In this document: positions 60,599-64,000 of the stretch, in pieces
Numbering within the stretch: the first letter of the stretch is position 1
How the letters are laid out: the number at the start of each line of letters is the position of its first letter
NCBI GenBank assembly: GCA_964616175.1
Contig: CAZTUH010000002.1
Location: 5,035 to 69,034 of the forward strand
Source of the DNA: CAZTUH01 sp964616175
GTDB lineage: Bacteria; Pseudomonadota; Gammaproteobacteria; Burkholderiales; Burkholderiaceae_B
Length of the DNA: 64,000 bases
Direction of reading: 5' to 3'
The notes under the pieces: model-generated
The model's input: the letters and a program-made list of their open reading frames with translations, nothing else
What the model was told of the DNA's origin: nothing
The model's database searches: none
Position numbers and translations under genes: made by a program

Positions 60599-62335
60599 TT
60601 AATTATTTTTTTCAAATTTTTCCAGGATTTTATCTATAGCAATTTTAATTGAAACAATTTCTGTTTTTCTATCGAAACGATCTTTAAGTTCTACTGTTTT
60701 GTCCTTGATATCTTTTTCACCGATTGTTACACGAATAGGAATGCCAATCAAATCCCATTCTGAAAACATAACTCCAGGGCGAATATTTCTATCATCAAGA
60801 ATAATATCTATGCCTTTTTTTAATAACGAGTTATATATCTCGAAAGAAATTTCTCGAATATATGAATTTTCATTCCAGCCAATTGGACAAATAACTACTT
60901 CAAAGGGAGCAAGAGCTTTAGGCCATATAATTCCTTTCTCATCATAGTTTTGTTCAATAGTAGCAGCCATAACTCTGCTAATACCAATACCATAACAAGC
61001 CATTTGAAACGGGATAGACCTTCCATAATGGTCTAGAAAGGTAGCTTTCATTAATTTTGAATATTTATCTCCTAGAAAAAAAATATGTGCTACTTCAATA
61101 CTACGTTTTAATTCAAGAATATTTCCACTATTTAGATCTCGGTCTCCATTAATAACATTTCTTAGATCAGCAATGAGATTAGGTTCTTTGATATCTCGAA
61201 ACCAATTAACACCGCAGTAGTATGTTTTATCTTGATTTGCTCCACAGACAAAATCTGTCATATTGGCAACTGTATTATCAACAATAATGTTTATTGGGTT
61301 TTTATTTCCAATGGGACCTATATATTCTGACGAGCAAGAAAAATATTCAAAAATTTCAAATTTTTCTGCAAGCCTAGCATTGCACATACCTGGTAATTTA
61401 TGAATCTTTGCATTATTAAATTCATGATCTCCACGAATGATACACAAATGAACAAATGCATCTTCTATTTTTTCTTCTGTAATAAAAACAGCACATTTTA
61501 CAATCTTTTCTAATGAAATTTTAAGCGAATCGGCTAGGTTTCTAGGTTCTTCAAGCTTCTTAGCTATATGGATTTTTGAAAATTTTTGCTTTGGTTTTTC
61601 CCTTTCTTTGATCAAACATGGAGCTTTTGCAAGTTCTATGCTCATAGATAAGTCTGAATTAGAATTACAAGCAATTATATTTTCTCCATTTTTAGCAATA
61701 ATATGAAACTCATGGCTAAAATCTCCTCCAATTGATCCAGTATTTGCAGGAACTACTTTGAACAAAAGACCAAAACGTTTGAAAATCTGTTTATATGTTC
61801 TCAGCATACTGTTATAGCTTTCTTGTGCTTTTTCTTTATTGTAATCAAAGGAATACCCATCCTTCATAATGAATTCCCTGCTACGCAATAATCCAAAACG
61901 AGGCCGTAGTTCATCTCGAAATTTTGTCTGGATGTGATAAAAATTTAGAGGGAGTTGTCGGTAACTATGAATTTCATCACAAGCAATAGCAGTAATGACT
62001 TCTTCAGAAGTTGCTTGCAAAACAAAATTGCGGTGTTTTCGATCTTTAATCCGCAATAGTTCTAACCCATATTCTTTTAGTCGACCGGATTTTTCCCAAA
62101 GCCCTGCAGGTTGTACAATAGGCATAAGCATTTCAATTGCTCCTGCTATCCTCATTTCTTCTCTTATAATTGTTTTCATTTTTTGAATAACTTTGAGAGC
62201 TAGAGGCATATATACATATATTCCTTTAGCTAACATTTTGATCATTCCTGTCCTGATCATTAATCTGTGACTAGGAAGATCTGCTTCTGTAGGAACCTCT
62301 TTTGTAGTTCTAATAAAATATTTTTTTGCAAACAT
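60599..62335 (-). CDS. proS: Prolyl-tRNA synthetase
   Basis: ProS charges tRNA-Pro. The 578-residue class-II enzyme is of the long bacterial type with an editing (INS) domain between motifs 2 and 3. Motif 1 region: HRLMIRTGMIKMLAKGIYVYMPLALKVI and MPIVQPAGLWEKSGR; motif 2: FYHIQTKFRDELRPRFGLLRSREFIMKDGYSFD; motif 3: YGIGISRVMAATIEQNYDEKGIIWP. The anticodon domain ends the protein with a Lys-rich tail. Long spacers flank it on both sides. Confidence 0.97.
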   Translation of the reverse strand: MFAKKYFIRTTKEVPTEADLPSHRLMIRTGMIKMLAKGIYVYMPLALKVIQKMKTIIREEMRIAGAIEMLMPIVQPAGLWEKSGRLKEYGLELLRIKDRKHRNFVLQATSEEVITAIACDEIHSYRQLPLNFYHIQTKFRDELRPRFGLLRSREFIMKDGYSFDYNKEKAQESYNSMLRTYKQIFKRFGLLFKVVPANTGSIGGDFSHEFHIIAKNGENIIACNSNSDLSMSIELAKAPCLIKEREKPKQKFSKIHIAKKLEEPRNLADSLKISLEKIVKCAVFITEEKIEDAFVHLCIIRGDHEFNNAKIHKLPGMCNARLAEKFEIFEYFSCSSEYIGPIGNKNPINIIVDNTVANMTDFVCGANQDKTYYCGVNWFRDIKEPNLIADLRNVINGDRDLNSGNILELKRSIEVAHIFFLGDKYSKLMKATFLDHYGRSIPFQMACYGIGISRVMAATIEQNYDEKGIIWPKALAPFEVVICPIGWNENSYIREISFEIYNSLLKKGIDIILDDRNIRPGVMFSEWDLIGIPIRVTIGEKDIKDKTVELKDRFDRKTEIVSIKIAIDKILEKFEKNN

Positions 62336-62631
62336 AGTTCATTTTACTAAAGGAATTTATATAGAAGATAATTTACTTTAATGTACTAATGAAACGAATA
62401 TTTCTTTGATTAAATTGTTGCAAGAGAGTTGTTAATTTTTCCTTTTTATGGTCAAGAATAAGAAGAACTAATAAATTTTCATGAATCTCATAGCTTTACA
62501 ATTCAATCGAAAATAGTTCCTTATACTTTCTTCTTGTAAGAAGTATTGAAAGATTTCATCTTAGAAACTAAAAAATGACTACTTTTTTGTAGATATTTCA
62601 AGATATTCTAAGGATAAAAAAATACCAATCT

Positions 62632-63432
62632 TTATCTTCTAAAACTTTTGAAAATCATACATATAATTATTACTAATCCTAAACCAATCATGGGTATGGA
62701 TAGCCATTGTCCTAAGTTTAATCCAAAAGGAAAACTAACTAAGAAATAATCGGGTTCTCTGAAAAATTCTACTAAAAATCTTAGCAAACCATAAAATGTA
62801 AGAAAAATTCCAGTACTTATGCCTTTTGAATGAAATTTTCTTGAAAACCAATTCATTAATATGAACAACAGACATCCTTCTAATGCAAATTCATACAACT
62901 GGGATGGATGTCGCATTAATAAATCTCCCGAGTTAGGAAATTTCATACCCCATGGAATGTCTGTTGGACGTCCCCATAGTTCTCCATTGAAAAAATTTCC
63001 CAACCTTCCTGCACCGAGAGCAGGTGGTACAATAGGAGAAAAGAAATCACTAATTTTAAAAAAAGATTTTTTTTTAAGGTAAGAATAAACGAATATTGTT
63101 ATAGTTACTCCTATTATTCCACCATGGAACGACATTCCACCTTCCCATAAAAAGAAGATTTTTATTGGTTCTTGAAAGTAATAAGGAAAATTATACAATA
63201 GAGCATAACCTAATCTTCCACCTAGAATTGCTCCTCCCATACAGTAAAAAAGAAGATCTTCAAATTCTTTTTTTTCTATAGAAATAATATATGTACAAGA
63301 AGTTGATTGGAGTTTTTTCAGACCTAAATAATAAGTCATATAGAATCCAATTAAATACATTAATCCATACCAACGAACAGATACTGGACCTAATTGTAGA
63401 GCAATAGGATTGATTTCTAGAAGGCATCTCAT
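62632..63432 (-). CDS. lgt: Prolipoprotein diacylglyceryl transferase
   Basis: Lgt attaches diacylglycerol to the lipobox cysteine, the first step of lipoprotein maturation; clients in this window include Pal and the TAXI protein. The 266-residue frame has about seven hydrophobic segments, RWYGLMYLIGF, GGRLGYALLYN, the essential His in GGMSFHGGIIG, and the signature GAGRLGNFFNGELWGRPT. The ending is typical. A 296-bp spacer with no visible gene separates it from proS. Confidence 0.97.
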   Translation of the reverse strand: MRCLLEINPIALQLGPVSVRWYGLMYLIGFYMTYYLGLKKLQSTSCTYIISIEKKEFEDLLFYCMGGAILGGRLGYALLYNFPYYFQEPIKIFFLWEGGMSFHGGIIGVTITIFVYSYLKKKSFFKISDFFSPIVPPALGAGRLGNFFNGELWGRPTDIPWGMKFPNSGDLLMRHPSQLYEFALEGCLLFILMNWFSRKFHSKGISTGIFLTFYGLLRFLVEFFREPDYFLVSFPFGLNLGQWLSIPMIGLGLVIIICMIFKSFRR

Positions 63433-63627
63433 AATAAATAATCTTAGATTTGATTGTTATTAATAAAATTTATTGAAACCTGATTATAGTTTTTCTTTTT
63501 CTATAGAACTGTTCAAAAAAACCATTGCAAAATGCTTTCAAGATTATGGGAAAATTTCATAAGATATGTATCTAACATAATTTTTTGAAAAATAAAGGGC
63601 ATTTCATCTTATCAAGGAGAATAAGCA

Positions 63628-63951
63628 TTGCTCAAATCATATCTCATGTTGTTGGGAATTACATTATTAGCTTTTAGCTCATTTGCATACAGTAACTCGA
63701 CTCTTATCAAGGAAAGGGGTTGTCTATCTTGTCATAAAACTGAGAAGAAGTTTATAGGACCTCCATTAAAAGCTATTGCAATTAGATATTCAAATGAAAA
63801 TATACAATATGTAAAAAAAATTTTGACGGAAAGAATTCAGAATGGAAGTAAAGGTCATTGGGGTAATCTTCCTATGCCAGCACAAGTAAAAGTAACAGAA
63901 GAGGAGATTGAAAAGTTAATCATGTGGATCTTAAAGCTTTCAGTTGAGTAA
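63628..63951 (+). CDS. Small periplasmic cytochrome c (class I, c551-like)
   Basis: This is a 107-residue cytochrome c that may accept electrons from the bc1 complex encoded in this window. A signal peptide covers about residues 1-22; the haem site is CLSCH (C32, C35, H36) and the likely distal ligand is M83 in NLPMPAQ. The start is TTG at 63628, supported by AAGGAGA (63614-63620) seven bases upstream; no ATG fits. It diverges from lgt. Confidence 0.9.
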   Translation: MLKSYLMLLGITLLAFSSFAYSNSTLIKERGCLSCHKTEKKFIGPPLKAIAIRYSNENIQYVKKILTERIQNGSKGHWGNLPMPAQVKVTEEEIEKLIMWILKLSVE

Positions 63952-64000
63952 CCTGATTAATTTATGGGTCATTAGTTTTTTTTGGAAATCTTTTTCTTGA

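Noticed and set aside
1..64000. CRISPR array, insertion sequence, prophage or integron
   Set aside because: No regularly spaced repeats, transposase, integrase or phage genes were seen; the window is housekeeping chromosome.

Overview
This window looks like chromosome from an AT-rich, size-reduced betaproteobacterium of the order Burkholderiales, most like the Alcaligenaceae (Bordetella/Achromobacter side). The case rests on gene order: cobW-dksA-hslVU; dapF beside lpxL; mlaFED-(mlaA)-mlaC-yadGH-bolA-murA-hisGDCBHAFIE-hinT-tatABC; petABC-sspAB; gloB/yafS-rnhA-dnaQ; and dnaA-dnaN-gyrB diverging from rpmH-rnpA-yidD-yidC-mnmE. High A+T, a pseudogene, lost neighbours (mlaB, tolB, a SPOR gene before dsbA), long empty spacers and a frameshift in a poly-A run point to a host-restricted symbiont. 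A Kinetoplastibacterium-type trypanosomatid symbiont would fit in composition and content, but that is only a guess.

Layout. 0-3.1 kb, minus strand: COG0523 GTPase, dksA, hslV and the 5' part of hslU. 3.4-9.9 kb: dapF-lpxL, a DUF1289 protein, 5-formyl-THF cyclo-ligase, CCA-adding enzyme, a MidA-type methyltransferase and a frame-disrupted ung. 10.1-25.5 kb, plus strand: a decaying Mla lipid-transport locus, a second ABC exporter, bolA, murA, nine histidine genes, a HIT protein and tatABC. 25.5-30.8 kb, minus strand: tRNA-Thr, sspB, sspA, the cytochrome bc1 genes and a Nif3 protein. 31.6-40.3 kb: leuA with a good terminator, argS, dsbA, argD and topB. 40.3-49.6 kb: replication-origin neighbourhood. 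49.7-53.5 kb: fabI, gloB, yafS-like, rnhA, dnaQ. 53.6-56.5 kb: a GltS-type sodium/glutamate carrier in an operon with a large TAXI-type binding lipoprotein. 56.5-64 kb: sparse, with a DUF442 phosphatase-like protein, a universal stress protein, an alpha/beta hydrolase, pal, proS, lgt and a small cytochrome c.

How the genes work together. The cell keeps envelope building (murA, lpxL, lgt, fabI, yidC/yidD, pal), respiration through bc1 (whose Rieske subunit carries a Tat signal, matching the retained tatABC), replication and repair basics, and amino-acid synthesis (histidine, leucine, parts of lysine and arginine), a usual pattern for a nutritional symbiont. The most unusual items are the gltS/TAXI pair without TRAP membrane subunits, long perfect inverted repeats inside genes and a pseudogene, two competing hairpins just upstream of pal, and the ung frameshift in a run of ten A.
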